Below the pieces are notes generated by a model. That model made no database searches. It was given only the letters and a program-made list of their open reading frames with translations, and was not told the DNA's origin. Source: Citrobacter sp. R56 (GTDB taxonomy: Bacteria; Pseudomonadota; Gammaproteobacteria; Enterobacterales; Enterobacteriaceae). From it: a DNA stretch of 64,000 nt. Both the position numbers and the translations under genes were made by a program. Positions 1-10,396 of this stretch are shown here, piece after piece (the first letter of the stretch is position 1; every line of letters begins with the position of its first letter). The stretch lies in contig NZ_CP069159.1 in NCBI RefSeq assembly GCF_016811995.1, positions 4,588,001 to 4,652,000 of the forward strand. The letters are read 5' to 3'.

Positions 1-379
1 CTTCGATCAGCCCTTCGGTCAAATCCTTCAACAACGCTACCTGATCGGTGTCGTCGAACAGCGAGAAGTTGGATTTCATCCCCAGCGCGGCATACTCCCG
101 CTTGATAATGTCCAGCCCCAGCGTATGGAAAGTGGAAATCATCAGGCCGCGCGCTTCTTTGCGCCCCAGCGTCTGCCCGACACGTTCTTTCATCTCACGC
201 GCAGCCTTGTTGGTAAAGGTCACTGCAGCAATGTGGCGCGCCTGATACCCACAGCCACGAATGAGGTGGGCAATCTTGTTCGTGATAACGCGTGTTTTGC
301 CAGAACCTGCCCCCGCCAGCACCAGGCAGGGTCCGGTGACGAATTCAACAGCGTGTTGTTGGCCGGGGTTTAAACGCAT
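1..379 (-). CDS. rep: Rep DNA helicase, N-terminal part (cut by window edge)
   Basis: This is the first 126 codons of the superfamily 1A 3'-5' helicase Rep, which removes proteins ahead of the replisome and helps restart stalled forks. The start ATG (revcomp of 377-379) gives [13 protein letters not shown], the family's Q motif, followed by the Walker A loop AGAGSGKT at residues 22-29 and motif Ia ([13 protein letters not shown], about residues 51-63). The reading frame is open to base 1, so the remaining part of the roughly 670-residue protein lies outside the window. It diverges from the ppiC pair. UvrD is a homologue, but the N-terminal sequence is that of Rep. Confidence 0.96.
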   Translation of the reverse strand, partial: MRLNPGQQHAVEFVTGPCLVLAGAGSGKTRVITNKIAHLIRGCGYQARHIAAVTFTNKAAREMKERVGQTLGRKEARGLMISTFHTLGLDIIKREYAALGMKSNFSLFDDTDQVALLKDLTEGLIE

Positions 380-491
380 AGGAGTATTGCTCAATCTTCG
401 AACGGGGGGAGGATTGTAGCAGAAAGTTGCGCTGAGATTTACCCGCCAAATGGTAAAGTGTTGGCAGCACAAACACGATGAGAAAATCACC

Positions 492-773
492 ATGGCAAAG
501 AGCGCCGCTGCCCTGCATATCCTGGTAAAAACCGAAAAACTCGCCCTTGAGATCCTCGCCAAACTGGAACGCGGCATCAGTTTTGATCATCTGGCAAAGC
601 GCTATTCGCGCTGCCCGTCTGGTCGCAACGGTGGCGATTTGGGCGAATTTAAGCAGGGTATGATGGTGGGGCCGTTTGATGCCGCAGTCTTCAGTTGCCC
701 GTTGTTGAAACCCTATTGGCCGGTGAAAACCAAATTTGGCTATCACATCATCAAGGTGTTATATCGCCGATAA
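492..773 (+). CDS. Parvulin-type peptidyl-prolyl isomerase, PpiC paralog
   Basis: A 93-residue stand-alone parvulin, the same length as PpiC and, by my hand alignment with the next gene, identical at 60 of 93 positions. The start is the ATG at 492, because the product then begins [13 protein letters not shown] in register with PpiC. It keeps the parvulin core: H9, C41 in CPSG, M58, F62 and the terminal FGYHII with H85. It differs at the loop before the last strand, where PTGPL of PpiC is PYWPV, replacing a usually conserved glycine with tryptophan. It is 48 bp upstream of ppiC in the same direction, so it looks like an old tandem duplicate. Function is inferred as cis-trans isomerisation of prolyl bonds in the cytoplasm; substrate unknown. 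Confidence 0.85.
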   Translation: MAKSAAALHILVKTEKLALEILAKLERGISFDHLAKRYSRCPSGRNGGDLGEFKQGMMVGPFDAAVFSCPLLKPYWPVKTKFGYHIIKVLYRR

Positions 774-1103
<330 letters not shown>

Positions 1104-1139
1104 GAAAAAGCCCAAGGTCTGAACCTTCGGGCTTTTTTT
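1104..1139 (+). terminator. Rho-independent terminator after ppiC
   Basis: The inverted arms AAGCCC-AAGGT and ACCTT-C-GGGCTT close on a CTGA loop and are followed by seven T residues. The hairpin starts right after the ppiC stop codon. Confidence 0.85.
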
Positions 1140-1178
1140 GTAGGCCGGATAAGGCGTTTACGCCGCCATCCGGCAATT
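1140..1178. repeat. REP element
   Basis: A repetitive extragenic palindrome with arms GCCGGAT and ATCCGGC around AAGGCG...CGCC. It lies between the convergent ppiC and ilvC genes. Confidence 0.85.
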
Positions 1179-1189
1179 CGTGCTATGCC

Positions 1190-2665
1190 TTATCCGGCAA
1201 CAGCAATACGTTTCATATCAGTCATATAGCCACGCAGTTTCTGGCCCACTTTCTCGATCGCATGGTTGCGAATCGCTTCGTTCACATCACGCAACTGCGC
1301 GTTATCGACCGCACCTTCGGCAATGGCTTTGCCCAGGTCGCCCGGCTGAATTTCAGTCATGAACGATTTCAGCAACGGTACGCAAGCGTATGAGAACAGG
1401 TAGTTACCGTATTCAGCGGTATCAGAGATAACCACGTTCATTTCATACAAACGCTTACGGGCGATGGTGTTGGCAATCAGCGGCAGCTCGTGCAGGGATT
1501 CGTAGTAAGCAGACTCTTCGATGATGCCGGAATCCACCATGGTTTCGAACGCCAGCTCAACGCCCGCTTTCACCATCGCGATCATCAGCACACCTTTATC
1601 GAAGTACTCTTGCTCGCCGATTTTGCCTTCAAACTGCGGCGCGGTTTCAAACGCGGTTTTGCCGGTCTCTTCACGCCAGGTCAGCAGTTTCTTATCGTCG
1701 TTAGCCCAGTCAGCCATCATGCCGGAGGAGAATTCGCCGGAGATGATGTCGTCCATGTGCTTCTGGAACAGCGGCGCCATGATCTCTTTCAGTTGCTCGG
1801 ACAGCGCGTAAGCACGCACCTTCGCCGGGTTCGAGAGGCGGTCCATCATCAGGGTGATACCGCCCTGTTTCAGCGCTTCGGTGATAGTTTCCCAACCGAA
1901 CTGAATCAGTTTTTCGGCATAGGCCGGGTCAGTGCCCTCTTCCACCAGCTTGTCGAAGCACAGCAGGGAACCGGCCTGCAACATACCGCACAGGATTGTC
2001 TGCTCACCCATCAGGTCAGATTTCACTTCCGCAACGAAGGAGGATTCCAATACACCCGCGCGGTGACCGCCGGTTGCAGCAGCCCAGGCTTTGGCAATCG
2101 CCATACCTTCGCCTTTCGGATCGTTTTCCGGGTGAACAGCGATAAGCGTCGGTACGCCGAAACCACGTTTGTACTCTTCGCGCACTTCGGTGCCCGGGCA
2201 CTTCGGTGCCACCATCACGACGGTAATGTCTTTACGAATCTGCTCGCCCACTTCGACGATGTTGAAGCCATGAGAGTAACCCAGCGCCGCGCCGTCTTTC
2301 ATCAGCGGCTGTACGGAGCGCACCACGTCGGAGTGCTGTTTGTCTGGCGTCAGGTTAACCACCAGGTCCGCCTGCGGGATCAGCTCTTCGTAAGTACCGA
2401 CTTTGAAGCCGTTTTCGGTCGCTTTACGCCAGGAGGCGCGTTTCTCAGCAATCGCTTCTTTACGCAGAGCGTAGGAGATATCCAGACCGGAATCACGCAT
2501 GTTCAGGCCCTGGTTCAAACCCTGAGCACCGCAGCCAACGATGACCACTTTTTTACCCTGAAGGTAGCTCGCGCCATCGGCGAATTCGTCGCGACCCATA
2601 AAGCGACATTTGCCCAACTGTGCCAGCTGTTGGCGCAGGTTCAGTGTGTTGAAGTAGTTAGCCAT
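1190..2665 (-). CDS. ilvC: Ketol-acid reductoisomerase (NADP+)
   Basis: Catalyses the Mg2+-dependent alkyl shift and NADPH reduction of acetolactate or acetohydroxybutyrate, the second common step of valine and isoleucine synthesis. The 491 residues match the long class II enzyme with a duplicated C-terminal helical domain. The nucleotide-binding loop GCGAQG is at residues 44-49, the NADPH phosphate-contact arginines are R68 and R76, and metal ligands D217 and E221 stand in SDLMGEQ. It is a single-gene unit read divergently from its activator gene ilvY, so induction by substrate-bound IlvY is expected, as in E. coli. Confidence 0.98.
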   Translation of the reverse strand: MANYFNTLNLRQQLAQLGKCRFMGRDEFADGASYLQGKKVVIVGCGAQGLNQGLNMRDSGLDISYALRKEAIAEKRASWRKATENGFKVGTYEELIPQADLVVNLTPDKQHSDVVRSVQPLMKDGAALGYSHGFNIVEVGEQIRKDITVVMVAPKCPGTEVREEYKRGFGVPTLIAVHPENDPKGEGMAIAKAWAAATGGHRAGVLESSFVAEVKSDLMGEQTILCGMLQAGSLLCFDKLVEEGTDPAYAEKLIQFGWETITEALKQGGITLMMDRLSNPAKVRAYALSEQLKEIMAPLFQKHMDDIISGEFSSGMMADWANDDKKLLTWREETGKTAFETAPQFEGKIGEQEYFDKGVLMIAMVKAGVELAFETMVDSGIIEESAYYESLHELPLIANTIARKRLYEMNVVISDTAEYGNYLFSYACVPLLKSFMTEIQPGDLGKAIAEGAVDNAQLRDVNEAIRNHAIEKVGQKLRGYMTDMKRIAVAG

Positions 2666-2820
2666 GGTGAACTCCGTGATGTTGTGTTGTCGTGCTTTAT
2701 TGTTCGGTTCGCGTTTTGCGAGAATGGAACCACATTACAACAGGAAATTTATTGCGGAAATTGATATATTCACAACGTCACGTTGCAATTTCTGCAATGT
2801 AAAAGCGTGGAGTGCGATCT
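2666..2820. promoter_or_regulatory. Divergent ilvC-ilvY control region with IlvY operator
   Basis: This 155-bp gap separates the divergent ilvC and ilvY starts. At 2783-2797 there is a perfect dyad, TTGCA-N5-TGCAA, of the T-N11-A type bound by LysR regulators. It lies close to the ilvY start. In E. coli IlvY binds two tandem operators in this gap, repressing its own gene and activating ilvC in the presence of acetohydroxy acids. Only one operator is clear to me here. Confidence 0.7.
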
Positions 2821-3711
2821 GTGGATTTACGCGATCTGAAAACCTTTCTGCATCTGGCGGAGAGCCGCCATTTTGGCCGCAGCGCGCGGGCGATGCACGT
2901 CAGCCCCTCGACGCTTTCCCGGCAGATTCAGCGCCTGGAAGAAGATCTCGGTCAGCCGCTTTTTGTGCGCGATAACCGCACCGTGACGTTAACCGAAGCA
3001 GGTGAGGAGTTACGCGTTTTTGCCCAGCAAACTTTGCTGCAGTATCAGCAACTGCGCCACACCATCGACCAGCAAGGGCCATCGCTTTCCGGCGAGCTGC
3101 ATATCTTCTGCTCGGTGACCGCCGCCTACAGCCATCTGCCGCCGATTCTCGATCGCTTTCGTGCGGAACATCCGTCGGTGGAAATTAAGCTCACGACCGG
3201 TGATGCCGCCGATGCGATGGAAAAAGTGGTAACAGGCGAAGCGGATCTGGCGATTGCCGGGAAACCGGAGACGCTACCGGGCGCGGTTGCCTTTTCGATG
3301 CTGGAAAATTTGGCAGTGGTGTTGATCGCCCCCGCATTGCCCTGCCCGGTGCGCAATCAGGTCTCCGTCGACGAACCCGACTGGTCAATGGTGCCGTTTA
3401 TCATGGCCGACCAGGGACCTGTACGCCGCCGTATTGAGCTGTGGTTCCGGCGCAACAAGATCAGCAATCCTTTGATATACGCCACAGTGGGAGGCCATGA
3501 AGCGATGGTCTCAATGGTCGCACTCGGTTGCGGTGTGGCGCTACTGCCGGAAGTGGTGCTGGAAAACAGCCCGGAACCGGTGCGCAACCGCGTGATGATT
3601 CTGGAGCGCAGCGACGAAAAAACACCGTTTGAGCTCGGCGTCTGCGCACAAAAAAAGCGGCTGCATGAGCCGCTTATTGACGCGTTTTGGCAGATTTTGC
3701 CGAACCACTAG
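2821..3711 (+). CDS. ilvY: LysR-type activator of ilvC
   Basis: A LysR-family regulator of 296 residues that activates ilvC when acetolactate or acetohydroxybutyrate is bound. The start is the GTG at 2821, giving V/M-DLRDLKTFLHLAE as in E. coli IlvY; the ATG three codons earlier would add residues not found in the family. Residues 1-60 form the winged helix-turn-helix (SARAMHVSPSTLSRQIQRLE), and about 90-290 the effector-binding domain. It diverges from ilvC and overlaps its operator region. The E. coli protein is one residue longer at the C-terminus. Confidence 0.96.
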   Translation: MDLRDLKTFLHLAESRHFGRSARAMHVSPSTLSRQIQRLEEDLGQPLFVRDNRTVTLTEAGEELRVFAQQTLLQYQQLRHTIDQQGPSLSGELHIFCSVTAAYSHLPPILDRFRAEHPSVEIKLTTGDAADAMEKVVTGEADLAIAGKPETLPGAVAFSMLENLAVVLIAPALPCPVRNQVSVDEPDWSMVPFIMADQGPVRRRIELWFRRNKISNPLIYATVGGHEAMVSMVALGCGVALLPEVVLENSPEPVRNRVMILERSDEKTPFELGVCAQKKRLHEPLIDAFWQILPNH

Positions 3712-3714
3712 CTT

Positions 3715-3789
3715 TGTAGGCCCGATAAGCGTAGCGCCATCGGGCGGGATTTGCCGGATGGCGGCGCAAGCGCCTTATCCAGCCTACAA
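3715..3789. repeat. BIME: two inverted REP units
   Basis: Two head-to-head REP palindromes (TAGGCCCGATAAGCG...CGCCATCGGGC and GCCGGATGGCG...CGCCTTATCC) fill the gap between the convergent ilvY and ilvA 3' ends. Confidence 0.85.
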
Positions 3790-3801
3790 AAGCCATTGGT
3801 A

Positions 3802-5346
3802 TTAACCCGCCAAAAAGAACCTGAATGCCGGGTTTTGCGTCTCATCGTGGCAGTCGTAGCCCAGCTCGTTCAGCCGGGTTTCAAAATCTGGTTCGTGCTC
3901 GCCCAGTTCGAATGCCGCTAACACGCGCCCGTAGTCGGTGCCGTGGCTACGATAGTGGAACAACGAGATGTTCCAGTGCGTGCCCAGTGTGTTGAGGAAG
4001 CGCAGCAACGCCCCCGGTGATTCCGGAAATTCGAAGCTGTAGAGACGTTCCTTGAGCGGTTTCGATGGACGTCCGCCGACCATATAGCGTACGTGCAGTT
4101 TCGCCATTTCATCGTCGGAGAGATCGACCACGCTGTAACCGCCGTCATTGAGCAGTTGCAGAATCTCTTTACGCTCGTCCAGACCACGGCTCAGACGCAC
4201 GCCCACGAAAATGCAGGCATCTTTAGCATCGGCAAAGCGGTAGTTGAACTCGGTGACCGAACGCCCGCCAAGCAGTTGGCAGAATTTCAGGAAGCTGCCC
4301 TTTTCTTCCGGGATGGTTACTGCCAGCAGGGCCTCGCGCTGTTCGCCCAGTTCGCAGCGTTCGGAAACGTAGCGCAGACCGTGGAAGTTGACGTTAGCCC
4401 CGGAAAGCACATGCGCCAGTCGCTCGCCACGGATATTGTGCTGGGCGATGTACTTTTTCATCCCCGCCAATGCCAGCGCGCCTGACGGTTCCGCCACCGC
4501 ACGCACATCCTCGAACAGATCTTTCATCGCCGCACAGATAGCATCGCTGTCGACAGTGATGATGTCGTCGAGATACTCCTGGCACAGACGGAAGGTTTCA
4601 TCGCCGATGCGTTTGACCGCCACGCCTTCAGCAAACAGACCTACGCGCGGCAGGTCGACCGGATGACCGGCTTCCAGCGCCGCCTTCAGGCAGGCGGAGT
4701 CTTCCGCTTCTACGGCAATCACTTTAATTTGCGGCATCAGTTGTTTGATCAAGACCGCCACGCCCGCCGCCAGTCCACCGCCGCCGACCGGCACAAACAC
4801 GCGGTCAAGGTGAGCATCTTGTTGCAGCAGTTCCAGCGCCAGCGTGCCCTGGCCAGCAATCACCATCGGATGATCAAACGGTGGCACCCAGGTGAAGCCC
4901 TGCTGCTGCGACAGCTCAATCGCTTTGGCTTTCGCTTCATCAAAATTGGCGCCGTGCAGCAGCACTTCCCCGCCGAAGCCGCGCACAGCATCGACTTTGA
5001 TGTCGGCGGTGGCGGTTGGCATGACAATCAGCGCTTTTACACCTAAACGCGCGGAGGAAAACGCCACGCCCTGCGCATGGTTACCCGCGGAAGCAGTGAT
5101 CACACCCTGCGCTTTTTGCTCTTCCGTCAGCCCCGCCATCATGGCGTAAGCGCCGCGCAGCTTGAAGCTGTGCACCGGCTGGCGGTCTTCGCGTTTCACC
5201 AGGATCACGTTATCGAGGCGCGACGAGAGTTTTTCCATTTTTTGCAGCGGCGTGACCTGCGCTGCTTCGTAGACCGGTGCGCGTAGCACCGCTCTGAGAT
5301 ATTCGGCACCCTCAGGGGTGCCAGACAGGGGTTGCGAGTCAGCCAT
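3802..5346 (-). CDS. ilvA: Threonine deaminase, biosynthetic
   Basis: A PLP-dependent enzyme that turns threonine into 2-oxobutanoate, the first committed step to isoleucine. It is 514 residues long if read from the second of two adjacent ATG codons; the first ATG (5347-5349) overlaps the ilvD stop and would add one Met. K62 in HSFKLRGAY is the Schiff-base lysine and PVGGGGLAAG the phosphate loop. The last 180 or so residues hold two ACT-like regulatory subdomains for isoleucine inhibition and valine activation. It is the last gene of ilvGMEDA and is translationally coupled to ilvD. Confidence 0.98.
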   Translation of the reverse strand: MADSQPLSGTPEGAEYLRAVLRAPVYEAAQVTPLQKMEKLSSRLDNVILVKREDRQPVHSFKLRGAYAMMAGLTEEQKAQGVITASAGNHAQGVAFSSARLGVKALIVMPTATADIKVDAVRGFGGEVLLHGANFDEAKAKAIELSQQQGFTWVPPFDHPMVIAGQGTLALELLQQDAHLDRVFVPVGGGGLAAGVAVLIKQLMPQIKVIAVEAEDSACLKAALEAGHPVDLPRVGLFAEGVAVKRIGDETFRLCQEYLDDIITVDSDAICAAMKDLFEDVRAVAEPSGALALAGMKKYIAQHNIRGERLAHVLSGANVNFHGLRYVSERCELGEQREALLAVTIPEEKGSFLKFCQLLGGRSVTEFNYRFADAKDACIFVGVRLSRGLDERKEILQLLNDGGYSVVDLSDDEMAKLHVRYMVGGRPSKPLKERLYSFEFPESPGALLRFLNTLGTHWNISLFHYRSHGTDYGRVLAAFELGEHEPDFETRLNELGYDCHDETQNPAFRFFLAG

Positions 5347-5348
5347 CA

Positions 5349-7199
5349 TTAACCCCCCAGCTTCGATTTATCGCGCACCGCACCTTTGTCGGCGCTGGTC
5401 GCCAGGCTGGCGTAGGCACGCAGGGCAAAAGAGACCTGACGTTCACGGTTCTTCGGCGTCCAGGCTTTATCGCCACGGGCTTCCTGCGCCTCACGGCGTG
5501 CCGCAATTTCCTGCTCGCTCAGTTGCAGTTGGATGCCGCGATTCGGGATATCAATTTCGATCAGATCGCCGTCTTCAATGATCGCAATATTGCCGCCGCT
5601 CGCCGCCTCCGGAGAGACGTGGCCAATAGAAAGACCGGAAGTACCGCCAGAGAAACGACCGTCGGTCACCAGTGCACAGGCTTTGCCGAGGCCCATCGAT
5701 TTCAGGAACGTGGTGGGATAAAGCATCTCCTGCATCCCCGGGCCGCCTTTCGGGCCTTCGTAGCGGATGACAACCACATCGCCAGCGACCACTTTGCCAC
5801 CGAGGATGGCTTCTACAGCATCGTCCTGGCTTTCGTAGACTTTGGCCGGGCCGGTGAATTTGAGGATGCTATCGTCGACACCTGCGGTTTTGACGATGCA
5901 GCCGTTTTCCGCGAAGTTGCCGTAAAGCACGGCCAGGCCGCCGTCTTTGCTGTAAGCATGCTCCAGAGAGCGGATACAGCCATTCGCGCGGTCATCATCC
6001 AGCGTATCCCAGCGGCAATCCTGCGAGAATGCCTGGGTGGTGCGGATACCCGCAGGCCCTGCGCGGAACATGGTTTTCACGGCGTCGTCCTGCGTCACAA
6101 CAACGTCGTATTGCTCAAGGGTTTGCGGCAGCGTCAGACCGAGCACGTTCTTCACGTCACGGTTAAGCAGTTTGGCGCGATCCAGTTCGCCCAGAATCCC
6201 CAGTACGCCGCCCGCGCGGTGGACGTCTTCCATATGGTATTTCTGCGTGCTCGGCGCGACTTTACACAGCTGAGGGACTTTGCGCGAAAGCTTGTCGATA
6301 TCACTCATGGTGAAATCAATTTCGGCTTCCTGCGCCGCCGCCAGCAGATGCAGAACGGTGTTGGTGGAACCGCCCATCGCGATATCTAGCGTCATGGCGT
6401 TTTCGAACGCGGCTTTGTTGGCGATATTGCGCGGCAGCGCGCTGGCATCATCCTGCTCGTAATAACGTTTGGTCAGTTCAACGATGCGCGTACCGGCATT
6501 GAGGAACAGCTGTTTACGGTCGACGTGGGTCGCCAGCAGCGAGCCATTGCCCGGCTGCGACAGGCCCAGCGCTTCGGTCAGACAGTTCATTGAGTTGGCG
6601 GTGAACATGCCAGAACAGGAGCCGCAAGTCGGACACGCGGAGCGTTCTACCTGATCGCTCTGCTCGTCGGAGACTTTCGGGTCCGCACCCTGAATCATCG
6701 CGTCAACAAGGTCGAGCTTGATGATTTGATCGGAGAGTTTGGTTTTCCCGGCTTCCATCGGGCCGCCGGAAACAAAGATCACCGGAATGTTCAGGCGCAG
6801 GGAGGCCATCAGCATCCCTGGGGTGATTTTGTCGCAGTTGGAGATGCAGACCATCGCGTCTGCGCAGTGGGCGTTGACCATATACTCAACAGAGTCGGCG
6901 ATCAGCTCGCGAGACGGCAGTGAATAAAGCATACCCCCGTGGCCCATGGCGATACCGTCGTCCACCGCAATGGTGTTGAACTCTTTGGCAACACCGCCTG
7001 CCGCTTCAATCTGTTCTGCAACCAGTTTACCGAGGTCGCGCAGGTGCACATGGCCCGGCACAAACTGGGTAAACGAGTTTACAACCGCAATAATCGGCTT
7101 GCCGAAATCGGCGTCGGTCATCCCGGTTGCGCGCCACAGTGCGCGGGCCCCCGCCATATTACGGCCATGGGTGGTGGTAGCGGAACGATACTTAGGCAT
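5349..7199 (-). CDS. ilvD: Dihydroxy-acid dehydratase
   Basis: An iron-sulfur dehydratase that converts 2,3-dihydroxy-3-methylbutanoate and its ethyl homologue to the 2-oxo acids, the third common step to valine and isoleucine. It has 616 residues, the E. coli length. The cluster ligands stand out: C122 in CISNCDK and C195 in CPTCGSCSG. The GRFSGGTSG segment near the C-terminus is also typical. Its stop meets the ilvA start in an overlapping TAATG arrangement. It is part of the attenuated ilvGMEDA operon. Confidence 0.98.
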   Translation of the reverse strand: MPKYRSATTTHGRNMAGARALWRATGMTDADFGKPIIAVVNSFTQFVPGHVHLRDLGKLVAEQIEAAGGVAKEFNTIAVDDGIAMGHGGMLYSLPSRELIADSVEYMVNAHCADAMVCISNCDKITPGMLMASLRLNIPVIFVSGGPMEAGKTKLSDQIIKLDLVDAMIQGADPKVSDEQSDQVERSACPTCGSCSGMFTANSMNCLTEALGLSQPGNGSLLATHVDRKQLFLNAGTRIVELTKRYYEQDDASALPRNIANKAAFENAMTLDIAMGGSTNTVLHLLAAAQEAEIDFTMSDIDKLSRKVPQLCKVAPSTQKYHMEDVHRAGGVLGILGELDRAKLLNRDVKNVLGLTLPQTLEQYDVVVTQDDAVKTMFRAGPAGIRTTQAFSQDCRWDTLDDDRANGCIRSLEHAYSKDGGLAVLYGNFAENGCIVKTAGVDDSILKFTGPAKVYESQDDAVEAILGGKVVAGDVVVIRYEGPKGGPGMQEMLYPTTFLKSMGLGKACALVTDGRFSGGTSGLSIGHVSPEAASGGNIAIIEDGDLIEIDIPNRGIQLQLSEQEIAARREAQEARGDKAWTPKNRERQVSFALRAYASLATSADKGAVRDKSKLGG

Positions 7200-7259
7200 G
7201 CTTTATTTACTCCCGTCTGACTATTTAGCGGGACGGTGCGTGCCGTCCCGAATTTATAC

Positions 7260-8189
7260 TTATGGATTAACCTGATCCAACCAGCCCCATTTATCTTCCG
7301 TTTCACCGGTGAAGAGGCCAAAGAATGCTTGCTGGATGCGTTTGGTGACCGGGCCACAGCGACCTTCACCCACCTGGATGCCGTCTACACTGCGAACTGG
7401 CGTGATTTCTGCTGCAGTTCCGGACATGAACACTTCATCCGCCAGATACAGTGATTCGCGGGACAGCACTTGCTCACGCACTTCGATATCCAGCTCTTTC
7501 GCCAGCTTGATAATGGCATCGCGGGTGATACCCGGCAGCGCGGATGAGGTGAACGGCGGGGTGAACAGAATGCCGTCTTTCACTTCAAACAGGTTTTCGC
7601 CTGCGCCTTCGGAAATGTAGCCGTTCACATCCAGCGCAATCCCTTCCTGATAACCGTGGCGACGCGCTTCGCTACCGACCAGCAGAGAAGAAAGATAGTT
7701 ACCGCCCGCTTTTGCCGCGGTCGGAATGGTGTTTGGCGCAACGCGGTTCCAGGAAGAAACCATCGCATCGATCCCCTGCTCCAGTGCTTCAGCGCCCAGA
7801 TAGGCTCCCCACGGGAACGCGGCGATAATCACATCAGTGGTGTATCCCGCAGGTGGGTTAACGCCCATCCCCACATCGCCCACAAAGACCAGTGGCCGAA
7901 TATACGCGCTGGTCAGATTGTTTTTGCGGATAACGGCGCGGCAGGCTTCCATTAACTCATCAACGCTCTGAGTCACCGGGAAACGATAAATTTTTGCTGA
8001 GTCGCGAAGGCGCTGCATGTGTTCGCGATGGCGGAACACCACAGGTCCTTTGTGAGAATCGTAGCAACGGATCCCTTCAAACACTGAAGTACCGTAGTGC
8101 AACGCGTGGGACATTACGTGAACTTTCGCATCTTCCCAACGAATCATCTCGCCATTGGACCAAATGTAATCAGCTTTTTTCGTCGTCAT
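7260..8189 (-). CDS. ilvE: Branched-chain amino acid aminotransferase
   Basis: A PLP fold-type IV transaminase performing the last step to valine, isoleucine and leucine with glutamate as amino donor. The start chosen is the ATG giving MTTKKADYIW (309 residues), since the 19 extra upstream codons have no counterpart in E. coli IlvE. K160 in TAAKAGGNYLSS is the PLP lysine, and SGTAAEITPVRSVDG near the C-terminus is the family signature. Third enzyme gene of the operon, between ilvM and ilvD. Confidence 0.98.
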   Translation of the reverse strand: MTTKKADYIWSNGEMIRWEDAKVHVMSHALHYGTSVFEGIRCYDSHKGPVVFRHREHMQRLRDSAKIYRFPVTQSVDELMEACRAVIRKNNLTSAYIRPLVFVGDVGMGVNPPAGYTTDVIIAAFPWGAYLGAEALEQGIDAMVSSWNRVAPNTIPTAAKAGGNYLSSLLVGSEARRHGYQEGIALDVNGYISEGAGENLFEVKDGILFTPPFTSSALPGITRDAIIKLAKELDIEVREQVLSRESLYLADEVFMSGTAAEITPVRSVDGIQVGEGRCGPVTKRIQQAFFGLFTGETEDKWGWLDQVNP

Positions 8190-8206
8190 TTTTCTTCCTT
8201 TTGCGC

Positions 8207-8470
8207 TCAGGCGCGGATCTGTTGTGATGTGGTTGTGCTCTGGCAAATGGCAACATGTGCAACGTCTACCAGTTTACTTAACTGACTAAACAGTAAGTCG
8301 ACCGACCGGGGGCTGGCAACGGTCAATTCGATATTTATATTCTGCGCATCGCTGGCTGTTTCCATATTCATAGCGCACACCTGAAAACCGCGATGACGTA
8401 CCACACGTAAAACACGCTCTAACGTTTCCGGACTGAAACGCGCCGCCACATTAACCTGATGTTGCATCAT
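8207..8470 (-). CDS. ilvM: Acetolactate synthase II small subunit
   Basis: An 87-residue regulatory subunit of acetohydroxyacid synthase II that stabilises and activates the IlvG catalytic dimer. The chain is a single ACT-type domain ([20 protein letters not shown] at the start, strongly like E. coli IlvM). Its start overlaps the ilvG stop as ATGA (8467-8470), so translation of the two subunits is coupled. Two adjacent Met codons open the gene; the first is used here, as in E. coli. Confidence 0.97.
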   Translation of the reverse strand: MMQHQVNVAARFSPETLERVLRVVRHRGFQVCAMNMETASDAQNINIELTVASPRSVDLLFSQLSKLVDVAHVAICQSTTTSQQIRA

Positions 8471-10113
8471 GATAATTTCTCCAGCATTTCTGAGTTACTG
8501 GCGCCGGGGGGCACCAGGGGCCAGACATTCTCAAGCTCGTCGATTGAGACATGAAGCAGGTAAGGCCCCTCACTGTTCAGCATGGTGTCGAGTGCCGCTT
8601 CAACCTGGTCTTTACGGGTGATGTGTTGGCCAGGAATGCCGAAGGCGCTGGCTAACATGAGGAAATCGGGATTATCGGTAAGGGTGGTTTCGCTATAGCG
8701 TTCCTGGAAAAACAGCTGCTGCCATTGTCGTACCATCCCTAAACGCTGATTATCGAGTAAGACAATTTTCAACGGTAACTGCTTGCGTTTTACGGTGCCC
8801 AGCTCCTGTACATTCATCATGAAGGAACCGTCACCGGAGATACAGATAACAGTGTCATCCGGTCGCGCCACTTGTGCGCCCACCGCCGCTGGCAGGCCGA
8901 AGCCCATCGTACCCAGGCCGCTGGAGGTGATAAAGTTTTCCGGACGGGTATAGGTCATATGCTGTGCCGACCACATCTGATGTTGCCCAACATCCGTCGT
9001 CACGACGCTGTCTGCCGGTTTACGATCTGACAACTGCTTTAACAACAGCGGGGCATAGATAGCGTCACCTGGGTGATCATAGCGCCAGCCATGTTCGGCG
9101 CGCAGTTGAGCGCAATGCTGACGCCAGGCGTCAACGTTCAACGACTGCTGCAGATCGGGCAGCAGTGTGTTCAGATCGCCCTGAAGTGTTACGTGCGCCT
9201 GACGCAGCTTGTTCATTTCGGCGGGATCGATATCCATGTGGATTACGCTGGCTTTTGGCGCAAAGGTATTTAACTTGCCAGTCACCCGGTCATCAAAACG
9301 TGCACCGACCGCCACCAGCAGATCGCATTCCTGCACCGCAAAGTTTGCCGCTTTCGTGCCATGCATCCCCAGCATGCCAAGATAATACGGATAGTCTGCA
9401 TCGACAGCGCCAAGCCCTTTCAACGTGCAGGTGACTGGCATGCGAGTCGCGTCGAGAAATTCACGCAACGCGGGTACCGCCTGCGCCATCCCCACACCGC
9501 CCCCGACGTACAGCATCGGTTTTTGCGCTTGCGCTATCATTCGACACGCCTGCTCAACATCAGCGTGCGGGAACGTAACATCATTTTTCACAGTGGAGAA
9601 ATAGGGCTCAAGAGAACCGCAGGCCAGTTGGATATCTTTAGGGATATCAACCAGAACGGGTCCAGGTCGTCCTGAATTCGCTATCCTGAAGGCGTCGGAC
9701 ATGATACGGGGTAACTCTTCCAGCGACGGCACCAGGAAGCTGTGTTTGGTGCAGGCCAGGGACAGCCCTAACACGTCCACTTCCTGAAAAGCATCGGTGC
9801 CAATGAAAGGCGCAGAAACCTGGCCAGTAATGGCGACAACAGGAACGGAATCTAACAGCGCATCCGCCAGACCGGTGATCAGATTGGTCGCCCCTGGTCC
9901 GGAGGTTGCGATACAGACGCCGGTTTTACCGGTCGAACGCGCATACCCGATGGCTGCCATAACAGCTCCCTGCTCGTGTCGGCACAACAGGTGTTCCACG
10001 CCGCCGTCATACAATGCATCGTAAACCGGCATAATTGCGCCACCGGGATAACCAAAAACGGTTTTAACACCCTGTGCTCGCAAAGCATGTACTACCCATT
10101 GCGCCCCATTCAT
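8467..10113 (-). CDS. ilvG: Acetolactate synthase II large subunit, intact
   Basis: The thiamine diphosphate enzyme of the valine-insensitive isozyme II, condensing pyruvate with pyruvate or 2-oxobutanoate. It reads through for 548 residues without interruption, unlike E. coli K-12, where a frameshift kills ilvG. E47 (in RHEQGA) is the ThDP-activating glutamate, and the ThDP/Mg motif [14 protein letters not shown] lies near residue 430. The three parts (Pyr domain, middle FAD/transhydrogenase-like domain, PP domain) are in the usual order. First enzyme gene of the operon, two bases after ilvX. An intact ilvG predicts valine resistance. Confidence 0.98.
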   Translation of the reverse strand: MNGAQWVVHALRAQGVKTVFGYPGGAIMPVYDALYDGGVEHLLCRHEQGAVMAAIGYARSTGKTGVCIATSGPGATNLITGLADALLDSVPVVAITGQVSAPFIGTDAFQEVDVLGLSLACTKHSFLVPSLEELPRIMSDAFRIANSGRPGPVLVDIPKDIQLACGSLEPYFSTVKNDVTFPHADVEQACRMIAQAQKPMLYVGGGVGMAQAVPALREFLDATRMPVTCTLKGLGAVDADYPYYLGMLGMHGTKAANFAVQECDLLVAVGARFDDRVTGKLNTFAPKASVIHMDIDPAEMNKLRQAHVTLQGDLNTLLPDLQQSLNVDAWRQHCAQLRAEHGWRYDHPGDAIYAPLLLKQLSDRKPADSVVTTDVGQHQMWSAQHMTYTRPENFITSSGLGTMGFGLPAAVGAQVARPDDTVICISGDGSFMMNVQELGTVKRKQLPLKIVLLDNQRLGMVRQWQQLFFQERYSETTLTDNPDFLMLASAFGIPGQHITRKDQVEAALDTMLNSEGPYLLHVSIDELENVWPLVPPGASNSEMLEKLS

Positions 10114-10115
10114 AG

Positions 10116-10166
10116 TTACTTCCCCGCCATAAATTTGGAGAAACAGAATTTTATGCTGTTATTCAT
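10116..10166 (-). CDS. ilvX: IlvX micropeptide
   Basis: A 16-codon gene in the ilv leader, too short for normal gene finders. It starts at the ATG at 10164-10166 behind AGGAGCAGAAA, a strong ribosome site, and ends two bases before the ilvG start. The product [16 protein letters not shown] resembles the E. coli IlvX micropeptide in length, start and the KFCFS core. Role unknown; translational coupling to ilvG is plausible from the spacing. Confidence 0.8.
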   Translation of the reverse strand: MNNSIKFCFSKFMAGK

Positions 10167-10196
10167 TTTCTGCTCCTCTGTTATGTTTTTAAGGTC

Positions 10197-10232
10197 AAAA
10201 AAAACCCCCGGACCTTTCGGTGCGGGGGTCTT
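10197..10232 (-). terminator. ilv operon attenuator
   Basis: On the minus strand a GC-rich hairpin (10205-10228: CCCCCGCACC, GAAA loop, GGTCCGGGGG) is followed by eight T residues. It lies between ilvL and ilvX and is the attenuator of ilvGMEDA. Termination should give way when ribosomes stall on the Leu, Val and Ile codons of ilvL. Confidence 0.93.
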
Positions 10233-10252
10233 AGTTCGTTAAGGCTTGATTC

Positions 10253-10351
10253 TTAAGCCTTTCCTCGTCCAAGTGCAGCCCCGCACGGTGGGATAATAAT
10301 CACCACCACGCTAATCACGACCAGGCTAATCACTCGTAGAAGGGCTGTCAT
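10253..10351 (-). CDS. ilvL: ilv operon leader peptide
   Basis: A 32-residue leader peptide, read from ATG at 10349-10351 to TAA at 10253-10255. It starts MTALLRVISLVV and is packed with Val, Ile and Leu codons (VVISVVVIII), the amino acids sensed by the attenuator directly downstream. Its predicted sequence matches the E. coli IlvL peptide as I recall it. Ribosome stalling here when charged tRNA is scarce would favour the antiterminator fold and let transcription enter ilvX-ilvG. Confidence 0.95.
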   Translation of the reverse strand: MTALLRVISLVVISVVVIIIPPCGAALGRGKA

Positions 10352-10396
10352 TTTCGTATATTCTTGCATCTTGTTCGAAGGAATACCTAAAGAGTT

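Noticed and set aside
1490-2764. 424-codon open frame on the plus strand opposite ilvC
   Set aside because: It mirrors the codon bias of the highly conserved ilvC gene, is rich in Phe, His, Arg and Gln, and has no recognisable domain or ribosome site.
3715-3789. REP elements considered as mobile element ends
   Set aside because: They are short non-coding palindromes of the usual enterobacterial REP type without a nearby RAYT transposase, so I list them as repeats only.
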